A DNA stretch of 64,000 nucleotides from Harmothoe impar (lineage: Eukaryota; Annelida; Polychaeta; Phyllodocida; Polynoidae): assembly GCA_947462335.1 (NCBI GenBank), contig OX381715.1, positions 43,679,472-43,743,471 of the forward strand, read 5' to 3'. A model generated the notes under the pieces. The model was given only the letters and a program-made list of their open reading frames with translations. It was not told the origin of the DNA and did not search any database. Below, in pieces: positions 18,555 through 28,094 of this stretch. A program made the position numbers and the translations under genes. Within the stretch, counting starts at the first letter, position 1; every line of letters starts with the position of its first letter.

Positions 18555-19782
18555 CTACCCCCTACCAGATAATAACCGGGAGGTAAAAAATTAAGGTTAA
18601 AGTCCGAAAACACTTCGGACTGGCATTATCTTATAAATACCACCTTAGGGGTTTATTAAAGTTATACCTTACAAACAATATGACGTATACTGTTGAACAC
18701 AAAAAGGTATTAATTACACACATTTCTATATATATAGACCGTAATGACAATTACGCCCCATTCCCTAGGATAGATGGAGTTAACCTATACATATAGTATA
18801 CAAACACTTGAAAAAGTACAATATCACAGTAAAAAATATATATAATTAATTAACTAACCACGTTAATACGACATAAAGCAAGCGAGCAGTGAGCTGTCCA
18901 ACCTCTCTGGGCGGCGCTCTGGCATAAACAACAGCGGTAACCAACGTACACACTCTGCCTAGATACATAACATAGGGGGCGCTCCTAACCGGGTAACAGA
19001 TGTTTGGCGCGCGCGAATGACCTGACCAATAGCGGGAACAAGGGACTCGTACCCAACCATTAATTACACACATTTCTATATATATAGACCGTAATGACAA
19101 TTACGCCCCATTCCCTAGGATAGATGGAGTTAACCTATACATATAGTATACAAACACTTGAAAAAGTACAATATCACAGTAAAAAAAAATTCGTCCCTCC
19201 AGGACCCCGAGCTAATTACACTCGTAATGAATAATACTTATAAGTGATAAACAATATCACTTCTTTTAAGGTTTTAAAGACATATTAAAGTATTATTACA
19301 AAAAGACATCATACGTGGTTTTGTAGCGAAGATCCGGATCCTCTGTTGATGGTGTTGCATTCCGCCCGGCTTTCAGAACCTACTTCGTTCAGCTCTTACT
19401 CACCGGAACGAGAAAGTTCATAGCTCATGCTCGGGAGCTTTAGGTGATAAATAGAATAATAAAAAAAATAGTCCTGCCTCCAGGCGATCTTCGGACTTAT
19501 AACTAGGAGCACTCGGTCCTGATATCCAGAGTTTATAAAAAAAACATCGCGTATCGGATCCATGTTGGTATAGTGCTCCAGTCCCGAGTTCAGCTTCCCC
19601 TCCGGATCTCCTTGTCCTCCTCCGTCAGTACCACCTGGCAGACTGGATCCTTGCGTAGCCAGCCTGCCGCGTTCCTCTGTCCGGACACTCCTAAACCCTT
19701 TCTAAGGGTGTTTTGCTTGTAGGGGTGGTATACTTAGAATACCCCCCCCCCTCTCCTAATCGGATCCTAGAATAGGATAATC
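18555..19782. other. Gypsy 3' non-coding region with an internal duplication
   Basis: No gene between ORF3 and the 3' LTR. A 128-bp segment (ATTAATTACACACATTTC ... AATATCACAGTAAAAAA) is present twice, at 18709-18836 and 19059-19186, essentially identical. The 222 bp between them, with GGCGGCGCTCTGG and GGCGCGCGCGAATG, occurs once. This looks like a recent 350-bp tandem duplication or an insertion that copied its flank. 19190-19780 is unique and unremarkable. Confidence 0.75.
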
Positions 19783-22700
19783 CTATCCGGAGTCCGACTC
19801 GTCTTTGGAACCGGGTTTAGGCGGCTCCTCCTCCTCCTCAGAGTCCGACGCAGCTTCCGCCAGAGTCAGCTCCTGGAGCCAGAGCTCGATTTGAGCCCGA
19901 GTTCCATCCCACTCGTGCATTTCATGCGCGAAGCAGTCTCGGAACCGACGACGTTCGTGGTCCAGTTTTTCCTCGGCGTTCTTAACTGCCAACTTTTGCT
20001 TCTTCCTTTCGGTTTTAGCAGCACTTCGTTCAGTCCGAGCGTTTTCACGCTCTTCCTGAACGGACTCCGCAGCCGCTGCCTTCTGGGTAGCGACCTCCCT
20101 CTGATGGAGATGATGTACCGTGTTAAGGGACAACATCGCCACCTCCTGACTCAGGCCAGCAAGTAACCGATGAAAGTTGTCTTGCCATTGACCGAAGGCC
20201 TCCTGTCCGGCTTCATAGGAAGTGAAATCGGCGGGAGGGAACGAAGGAGGGCTCCTCAGTCGCAAGACCAGACGCCCCTCATCCGGAGTCTCGGGTGGGA
20301 GATCCGGGGTCTGAGTTGGCTTCGGCGTTTTCTTTGCTGGAGCCTTCGTCCTACCGGTCTGGGTTAGAGTCTGCGACTCCTCACCCGGAACCATATCATT
20401 TTCGGGGAACTCCTCCGCGAAGGACCCCATCGTGCTGGAGTTCGGATCCTCCGGAACAGACCGAGGTGGCCTGCCCTGGGGACCCGTCTTCCAGTCCGTC
20501 GTCTGAGAAGTGAATGCCGGCCCTTTATAGCCCGGATCCGCCTTCTCCATAACGGATTTCCTTTCATCCGTTTTGGCCTTTTTAGGGTCGGCCTGCTCCG
20601 AAGACCCACTAGGTCTCTTCTGAGCGCGCCGCACCTTTCTCGTACTGGTACGTTTCTGGTACTCCTCGAATTCATCGAAGAGCTCACCTTCCGGAACCCG
20701 GATGTAGTTGCCGTCCGGGTTTACCTTGTGAAAGACCCGGACCTTTCCTCTCTCGTTGGTGCCAAAATCCACCTCGAGGTTCTCATTTCTGCCTACTACC
20801 CCGAAATGGGAGTAGACTTCCGTATGGGCGGTCTGGATGCGTTCCGCCGCGATCTCCAGTGCCAAGCCGTGCTGCTTAGCAAGATGCCTGATGATATCGG
20901 CTCTAGTGTAGAACCAGCCACCATTCGGACAACCCTTGCTCCCCTTTGAACCCACACTCAAGCAGTCATACCGCATGTAATGACGCAAATGATAGCGGGT
21001 GATATGCCTTGCGTACCGGACCTTGCTAGGCCAAGTTCGGGGCGTCTCCAGTGTCTCGTCGATGTTCAGACAAGGCTCAAAGGGGCACTTACTAAATGGA
21101 TGCCATCTAGCCATCGCCCACGCCAATTTAGCTTTCTGGAGAGGCGAATGGTATTTAGTACTACCATTTCGGACCTTGTCCAGGAGCTCAAAGTGGTACA
21201 GCTGTACCGACTTATCAAGGGGATCAGTCTTAATCCACTCCTCGTCATCGGAGAGACCGTCAGGACCCACCTCCTCCGGATGGTGTGAGGACCGCTTATC
21301 CTTGACGCAGTCGTTCACACACATTGGTTTAAAGTACTTAAACCCACTTGCGGCATTGGCTCGGAGTGCTGTCCGGACCAGAATCTGAAGTTCGTCGTCC
21401 GGGATTGTATTTTCATCCAATCCCTTCAGAACCGCTTCCACCTCCTCGTCGGATCGACCCGCCTTCAGAGAGGTTACCTTGATGGTCTCTCGTAGGTATT
21501 GGTGCCTACGATTGGCCTTCTCCATGCGACTAGTGTCTGCAGACCTAGCCGCGGCCGTGTTCTGTTGGATAATTTCCTCCTCCAGAGTAGCATCCAGAAT
21601 GGACTCTTTGGTCTTCTGTTCCACACTCCGAGCCAGCTTCATTGCTGGCGTCAGATGTCTCCTCTTCTCCCTCCGGTTATGCACGGTCTGGAATTCCGCT
21701 GCAGTTTGCAGGTCGTACTCCAAGGCCGCGATAAGTTCGGGACGTCCCTCGGTCTCAGCAACTAAGCGAGCTGTAGCCGACTTTTTGCTGAGATCGTCCA
21801 TGGCCGCAGTTAAGCGATCTGGGAACCAGGCCGGGAACTTGGCAGACAAACTGTCCAGCCCCCGGAAGGTTCGCATTTGGATCAGATCGAAGGATCTGAC
21901 CTCTGTTGCGCTCATCTGATCGATGATGGCACCTCGGAGCAGGGATGGGACGTCGGCGTCCTCCTTATCCCATGCATCATGCTGGTGTGGGGCGAGGATT
22001 TGCACCCCCGATCCAGATGGACCACCACCTGCAGCTTGGTCCAGCTTTCCGGCTTCCTCCGAAATATCCATGGTATTGGATGGTTCCAGAGTAGGCTCGG
22101 TAGGCTGTCGAGGAGTATCCACTCGGACGGGTACCTCTTTTGGAGGAGGTAACTCCACCCGAACGGGTACCTCCTTTCGTGGCTCCAGGGGAGTCGGGAG
22201 GTTGAATGTGATGCTAGACAGCACATCCTGCACTACCTGGACCGTATGGGCTGCGGATGATGTATCCATAGTCTCCTCGGTCCGAGGTTCCTTGGGAGGA
22301 ACTGCCGTTTTTGGACGGCCTCCCCCATGTCCCGCATTACCAGCCATCGCAGCGGCTGTAGCAGCTACTGCTGAGCTGTTGTCCAGCCCTCGCGAGAAGG
22401 ACAACACGTCGATGGCTGGGGTCGGAGCAGCTGAGGTTACAACTGCCTTCCCACTACCCTTCACCTTGCTAGGGATCGGGAGGTTGGACTTACTGGGGCC
22501 CGGAGTCTTGACAGTTTTAGTGCTGTCGGACGTCGGCCCCTTCCCCGGCTGGTCCTTAGCACCAGGCTTCGGATCAGCTTTCTTCTGACCCTTCGGCACC
22601 TTCGTCGTAGGAGCCTTGGGGTCAACCGTCTTCGGATCCTTGGAGGCCGCTGCAGTGGCGGCCTTAGAACCCGACTTCTTCGTACTCGCAGTACTTTCCT

Positions 22701-23193
22701 TTTTCGGATCGGGCTTTTTAGGCTCGTCCTTTCCCGGAGGCTTCTTCCCAACACCAGTGTGTTTGGTAGCCTTGGTACTAGCCTTAGTATCGGCCGACTT
22801 GGACCGATCTCGGGTAGCACCCTTCCCACCGCGCGTCCTCGGACGTGCAGTGTCGGAATCACTCCCACTCCCCATAGACAGTTTACGAGCAACCATCTTC
22901 TGGAGGTTTGGTGATATACTGAGACTGCACATCCGGGAGGGACGTACAGTCATCTCGGAAGGATCCGGCGCTACTTGAGTGTAGGCGAGTCCTTGCAGCA
23001 CTCCGGAGTCCTCGCTGCCGTCGGGCGACGGGGACTTTCGGATCGGGGACACGGCCGGATCTACACGGAGTTCCGCCAGCGTCTGGCTCAACTCATCACC
23101 ACTTGGGCTCTGAGCATCCATAGCCTCCTCGGTGGCGGATGCCACCTCGGAGTGTCCGGTGAGTTCGGAGTGACGGAGCTGTTGCTCGGCCAT
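19783..23193 (-). CDS. Gypsy ORF3: large Lys/Pro-rich protein with a C2H2-like zinc region and coiled coil
   Basis: 1,136 codons from the ATG at 23193 (GAGGATGGCC, strong Kozak). Residues 1-110 are acidic/Ser-rich. Residues 110-260 are Lys/Pro/Ser/Thr-rich and disordered, with repeated KKPDPKK and KADPKP. Residues 440-640 are helical. About 703-776 holds two Cys/His clusters: KCPFEPC with a HITRYHLRHYMRYDC run, then GCPNGGWFYTRADIIRHLAKQHG, which resembles a C2H2 finger. A basic RRAQKRPSG stretch follows, then a charged coiled coil near 1010-1110 and an acidic SDSEEEEE tail. No signal peptide or membrane segment, so it is not an envelope. Position (after pol) is where env or accessory genes sit. 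It is intact while pol is broken. Function unknown; nucleic-acid binding is plausible. Confidence 0.75.
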   Translation of the reverse strand: MAEQQLRHSELTGHSEVASATEEAMDAQSPSGDELSQTLAELRVDPAVSPIRKSPSPDGSEDSGVLQGLAYTQVAPDPSEMTVRPSRMCSLSISPNLQKMVARKLSMGSGSDSDTARPRTRGGKGATRDRSKSADTKASTKATKHTGVGKKPPGKDEPKKPDPKKESTASTKKSGSKAATAAASKDPKTVDPKAPTTKVPKGQKKADPKPGAKDQPGKGPTSDSTKTVKTPGPSKSNLPIPSKVKGSGKAVVTSAAPTPAIDVLSFSRGLDNSSAVAATAAAMAGNAGHGGGRPKTAVPPKEPRTEETMDTSSAAHTVQVVQDVLSSITFNLPTPLEPRKEVPVRVELPPPKEVPVRVDTPRQPTEPTLEPSNTMDISEEAGKLDQAAGGGPSGSGVQILAPHQHDAWDKEDADVPSLLRGAIIDQMSATEVRSFDLIQMRTFRGLDSLSAKFPAWFPDRLTAAMDDLSKKSATARLVAETEGRPELIAALEYDLQTAAEFQTVHNRREKRRHLTPAMKLARSVEQKTKESILDATLEEEIIQQNTAAARSADTSRMEKANRRHQYLRETIKVTSLKAGRSDEEVEAVLKGLDENTIPDDELQILVRTALRANAASGFKYFKPMCVNDCVKDKRSSHHPEEVGPDGLSDDEEWIKTDPLDKSVQLYHFELLDKVRNGSTKYHSPLQKAKLAWAMARWHPFSKCPFEPCLNIDETLETPRTWPSKVRYARHITRYHLRHYMRYDCLSVGSKGSKGCPNGGWFYTRADIIRHLAKQHGLALEIAAERIQTAHTEVYSHFGVVGRNENLEVDFGTNERGKVRVFHKVNPDGNYIRVPEGELFDEFEEYQKRTSTRKVRRAQKRPSGSSEQADPKKAKTDERKSVMEKADPGYKGPAFTSQTTDWKTGPQGRPPRSVPEDPNSSTMGSFAEEFPENDMVPGEESQTLTQTGRTKAPAKKTPKPTQTPDLPPETPDEGRLVLRLRSPPSFPPADFTSYEAGQEAFGQWQDNFHRLLAGLSQEVAMLSLNTVHHLHQREVATQKAAAAESVQEERENARTERSAAKTERKKQKLAVKNAEEKLDHERRRFRDCFAHEMHEWDGTRAQIELWLQELTLAEAASDSEEEEEPPKPGSKDESDSG

Positions 23194-23389
23194 CCTCACT
23201 ACAACACAGTGTCTTTCGACGGGAGTTTGACGGGGAAACCACTAGTTCCCCGCCTCCCTCTTTGTCTCAGACGCACCAGGAAAGAGTACTCACTGCTTAC
23301 AACTCTTTTACTGACTTTTCTCCTCTTCTAGACGTCCAAAACACCAACTTCCCCGCTGCCGACCAACACCGCTATTGACTGGGGCGAGC

Positions 23390-23570
23390 CCAAAATCAAT
23401 ATGGCGGTTCCCTCGCTTTTGTTTTTAAAACAAAGCGCATGCGCAGCGTCTCGCGTGATTGGACGCGATCCCGTTACCCGGTGTGACCCAATTACTGTTT
23501 AATCAGGTCACGACCTTTCCCGCCCGCAGCTCGGGCTCGAGGGATCACACTGCTACGTAGGCGGCTCACA
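23390..23570 (-). promoter_or_regulatory. Candidate internal promoter for gypsy ORF3
   Basis: The 577-bp gap between the pol stop and ORF3 holds CpG-rich sequence with an almost perfect NRF1 palindrome (GCGCATGCGC, about 23437-23446), an inverted CCAAT box (GATTGG, about 23457), a TCTCGCG motif between them, and a YY1-type ATGGCGG at 23400. There is no TATA box. The mix is that of TATA-less metazoan housekeeping promoters and lies 200-270 bp upstream of the ORF3 ATG. That it drives ORF3 is inference. Confidence 0.5.
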
Positions 23571-23775
23571 AAAGTCAAAATATACTTCGAATAAAGAGCT
23601 CATCAGGAGTATTAGTGGATATTTATGGGAAATCGAAGATTACCCCACCGGATTATCCGTCCACCACCCTCGGGGAGCACTCTTACATTCTTTTCCTCTT
23701 GACTCTGAGCGCCCCTGTTGGTAACATACATATAACATATAGGACAACACAGGACACCACACTCGTGTAAACAAG

Positions 23776-26700
23776 CTAGGTTACAGCCCCTCTAGCCACC
23801 AGCCTTGGGCTTCGCCGAACGGGTTTACCGTCCGCCTCTCGTAACCTGGCCGAAGGACACTCGTTCTTAACTAAAACTCCAGCCTTGATTTTAGTTTTCC
23901 GTGCCCTTCTTCCTTCGCCTGCCGAGACTTTCTTTTTCACGGTCTTCCGGAGCTTCTTTCGTACCACTCTTTTAGGGGGATCCGCTGACACCCCTTCCAA
24001 AGGTACAAATTCAGCCTCCGAAGTTCCCTTTTCCACCTCCGTTTCCGGGGTGAGCTCCCTTCCAGCCCAAGCACGCAACCGAGCCACATGGCTCGTCCGG
24101 ATGCGTCCTGCTTCGGACTGAATCAACACAGTCGTTTGACTGATACATTTAACCACGGTGTGTGGTCCATCCCAGTTATTCGCCAGCTTGACGTTGCAGA
24201 GCGGTTCATGTAGGCGGATCACTCTATCCCCCACTACGAATCGTCGCAACTTCAATCCGGTGTCGTAACCCACCTTCTGCCAATTCGCAGCTTTGAGCAA
24301 ATGAGCCCTAACTGTTTCGTAGGCAAATTTGAACCTCTCCCTTAGAGATTCTACGAACAGCACCGTACATGGTGCTTCCGGACTGATCCCTACCACCCCG
24401 AATACTAAATCCGCCGGCATGATCAAGTCCTCTCCGAACACCAAGAGGTTCGGAGTGCAATTTGTCGAAGTGTGGACCGTATTATTATACGCATGAACCA
24501 CAAATTCGCACTGATCATCCCAATCATCCATATGGGAGTTCACTAATGGCTTCAAAACCTGGATCAAGGTCCGATTGAACCGCTCCACCTGCCCGTCGGA
24601 CTGTGGTCGGTACGGATTGGTCCGAGTTTTGCATATAGCCAACTGATGACACATAGCTGCCCATAGTTTGGACTCAAATTCTCTCCCTTGATCGCTATGT
24701 AACATCAAGGGAGCCCCCAGATGGAGGATCCACCCCTTTACCAATGCTTCCGCACAAGTAGCAGCAGTGTGATCCTCGAGTGGGTACACTCGGGTGTATT
24801 TCGTATAGTAGTCCGAGACCACCATCATACACGTATTACCTTTTGGAGTGGGTTTAACTCCACTGATAATGTCCACCGCTATTCGAGCAAATCTCACTCC
24901 GAATAGCTCTTGTTGCAGTGGCAATTTTCCTAGTCCAGGACCAGGTTTGCCTAAACAACAGGCCGGACAGGTCTTGATCCACCTTAAAAGGTCGCCTGAC
25001 ATGCCGGGCCAGTAGTATCTCCGACTCAGCCTTTCCAACGAGCGTTTCTTTCCGAAATGCCCACTAGTGGAATGGCCGTGGCAGTAGTACAGGATGTCTT
25101 TCCTCATAGCAGCAGGGATCACCATTTGTAACACCCTCCGCTTCCCGGGACAAGTCTTCCACCTGCACAACAACGAGTCCCGGACCTCCAGTTCGTGGAA
25201 CTGAGCCAGGAAACGTCGCATTTCACGGTTTTCCAGTGATATTTCGGGTCTCACTGGACAGACCCCAGTAGGGACAAGCTTCAGCACAGCATTGTGAGCA
25301 CCACAATCCCCACACTCCGGACGCACACAACGGCGTACCGGACGTCTACTCAGACAGTCAGCATTAATATGCTTCGTGCCCGCTCGGTGCTGGATATGAG
25401 AGTTTTCCAGTCCGAACTCGCTGAGGTGATTCAACCACCGACCAATCATTCCCTCTGCGTCCTTAAAATTAAGGAGCCACCTCAAGGCCGAATGATCGGT
25501 ACGGAGTGTGAAATTCCCTCCATATAAGAAGTGCCGAAACTTCTTCGTGTACACCACTACTGCGAGCAGCTCTCGCTTGGTAGTACAATAATTTCTCTGT
25601 GCCTTGTTCATACTGTTACTAGCGAACGCCAGCGGGACCTCTACTCCGTCCTGGATTTGGGACAATGCGGCCCCGATGCTCTCATTGCTCGCATCAGTGT
25701 CAAGGATGAAATGCCCCTTCTCCGTAGGGTATCTCAGCACCGGGGTGGTTCGGAACAACGCCTTAATCTCTTTGAAGGCTTCATTCTGTTCCATCCCCCA
25801 TGGGAAGGGTTCTTTTTTCCTCCCCGGAGTCCAATGGCTCAACCGTTGTAATGGCTGAGACACCCTAGAGAATCCGGGGATGAAGTCCCTGTAATAGGAA
25901 CAGAACCCTAAAAAGGATCTGATATCCTTTGGTCCCTTTGGAACTTCCCAAGTCTCCACAGTCTCCAATTTAGCCGGATCAGCCTGCACACCCTCGGTGG
26001 AGATGATCCGGCCCAAATAGACCATGGACTTCCGAAAAAGTTCACATTTCTTCGGCTTTAATGTCAAGCCATTGGACCGAATTCGCTCCAACACCTCTCC
26101 GAGGTTCAACGCACACTCTTCAAAAGTCTTGCCAAAGACAATGACATCATCCAAGTATACCAAGCATTTGCGCCACAACAGATCACTCAGAAGAGTTTCC
26201 ATCATAGCCTCAAAAGTGGCCGGGGCGTTGCACAACCCGAAGGGCATCAGCTCAAACTGATACAGTCCAATGTGACTGGTAAAAGCCGTTTTCTCTTTAT
26301 CCTCCTCCTTCATCCCGATCTGCCAATATCCGGACTGCAAATCAAGGGTGCAGAACCATTGGTTCCCACCCAAAGAGTCCAGAGTCTCATCAATCCGGGG
26401 GAGAGGATATGCATTTTTCTTGGTTACCCCATTCAGGCGCCTATAATCGATACAAAATCGGATAGACCCGTCCTTCTTAGTAACCATCTGGACCGGGCTG
26501 GACCAGGGGCTAGTGCTAGGCACGATCACCTTCTGTTCCAACATGGTCTTCACTTGAAGAGTTTCGTTGCAAAACGCAACAAATCCATTCCAGAATTGAG
26601 GCATGTAGTGATTTTTCTAAGGCTACCATATTGGCAATTGTAGTGCCCCGGATATAATGTGTACATCAGAGAGGACCTAAAGACATGTAAAATAGAATTC

Positions 26701-28093
26701 TGCAGAAAAATTGTTTCAAAATCGCATGTACCTTTTCCTGACCCACACCTTTGTCAAAAATTGATGTCATTTTTCAAAATGGCGCTTATTGCGTTTTGGA
26801 ACCAAACTCTTCACTTGTTCCTCCACCACTGCTTTCTTACCCAAAGGCAAGCGTCGGTAAGGCATCTTGAACGGCTGTGCATCTCCCGTATTGATAGAAT
26901 GCAACACTTTGTCGGTTCGGCCCAAAGGCTCCCCCTCCACCTGCCATGCATCCTGATACTTCACTACCAGCCTCCTTAGGGAGTCGAGATCCCTCCGATC
27001 CGTCAAGTCCGTTTCGGAGATCATCTTCTCGAGTCCCGCACTCAGAGCGGTCGGAGAAGGGTCACCCTTCATGCTCACCTGTCCAGCAGGCATCACTGCC
27101 TCACTGGTGAACACCTTCCCCAGTATTGTATCTTTCCTTAGATACTTCGGTTCCAACCCGGGGTTAGAAACCGGCACTACGGTCCAAGCACCATCACCCA
27201 CGAGGGTGTCCATGCCTGTCAAACCGATACTACCCAACATGGCCACATCCGGCTCCACAACTGCCTCTTCCTCTCTCCTAAGCCCCTTGCTTCGGACCAG
27301 CACGTCACACGTCTGTCCGGGAGGAATCTTTACAGTTTGGACCACCGTTGCCACTGTCGACACTTGTCGGAGCACACATTGCTCTACCGCACGGTACGGC
27401 TGCTCTATCAGGAGTACCCCTGTACCAGGATTCAGGACCGCGTCATACAACGCCGAAAAATCCAATCCCAGTATACCGTCGTCTGCAATATCCGCAATGG
27501 TGGGAGAAGCCACATACTCCTTCCCCCCAATTCGGAGCGGTATGAACGCGCGCCCATACTTGACCCATCGGCCGAACAGGCGTTTACCCTCGTTTTGAAG
27601 TTATCACGACTATCCGGCATAAGAGCATAGAAGTTAGAGGAGATAAAGGAGTGGCTAGCTCCCGTATCTACTAAAAATTCGCCCGCTCTACCAGCCACAG
27701 TAACAGACACATACCACCGCCTCCCCCCCAGCGGAGACGGGTTTACAGTGAAGCGTTTAAAATCCTTCGGAGCAGCCAAATCAAGGCCATGTTTCTTCAA
27801 ATGGTCGAAACATGGATGATCCGGGGAAAGCTGGGTACTCCCTACCCACACAGTGTCTGTGACAGCCGCAACTTCCTCGTTCCTATCCGTAATGGGCCTC
27901 CCTGCCTCATTGCCGGGCAACTGTTGGACTGGAATGTTAACCAGGCCGGCATCCGAGCCCCTCAAGCTCAAAGCCACCCCTGATTCCCTTCCCGCCTTCG
28001 GAATTTCACTAGGCTCTACCTCTCTGGTATGTTGGCGTACTTCATATACAGGGGTCGTCCGCTCGCCTTCTCGGACTACCCCCTCTAGTTTCC
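23776..28093 (-). pseudogene. Gypsy pol: protease, reverse transcriptase, RNase H, integrase (broken)
   Basis: Pol begins in the -1 frame at the gag end. The protease motif FLVDTGASHSFIS lies near 27660. One frameshift at about 27545, in a GCGCGC run, moves the protease flap and DDGILGLDF into another frame, which runs to the 257-bp insertion at 26812-26556. Beyond it a 942-codon frame contains RT (FCIDYRRLN, QSGYWQI, LMPFGLCNAPATF, LVYLDDVIVFG), RNase H (ILDTDASNESIG), an integrase zinc domain (H..H..CPAC near 25060-24960), the DDE core (VDIISG, HSDQGREF, VERFNRTL) and a GPY/F-type C-terminal domain (VGDRVIRLHEPLCNV .. WDGPHTVV). The basic tail ends at 23776. Only two lesions separate it from an open gene. 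Confidence 0.9.
26556..26812. mobile_element. 257-bp non-autonomous DNA transposon inside gypsy pol
   Basis: Ends are inverted repeats of about 22 bp (GAAGAGTTTCGTTGCAAAAC versus GAAGAGTTTGGTTCCAAAAC), flanked by ACTT on both sides (26552-26555 and 26813-26816). Removing it with one ACTT rejoins the RT frame through EEQVKTMLEQK. A 4-bp duplication is compatible with, for example, Chapaev- or Sola-type elements; a longer apparent duplication (CTTCACTTG) arises because the repeat tip resembles the flank. Confidence 0.85.
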
Positions 28094-28094
28094 C
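28051..28094 (-). promoter_or_regulatory. -1 ribosomal frameshift signal between gag and pol
   Basis: The last two gag codons and the base before them form the heptamer GGGAAAC (28094-28088), a canonical X-XXY-YYZ slippery site, followed immediately by the gag stop TAG. After a 5-base spacer, GGGGTAGTCCG (28082-28072) can pair with CGGACGACCCC (28061-28051) at 10 of 11 positions around a 10-base loop. A -1 slip enters the open pol frame. All parts and spacings fit known retroviral-type signals. Confidence 0.8.

Noticed and set aside
21479..22588. Plus-strand frames of up to 221 codons opposite gypsy ORF3
   Set aside because: Antisense shadows of the long minus-strand coding sequence; no recognisable protein.
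19783..23193. ORF3 as an envelope gene
   Set aside because: No signal peptide, transmembrane helix or glycosylation-rich ectodomain; the protein is basic, disordered and zinc-rich.
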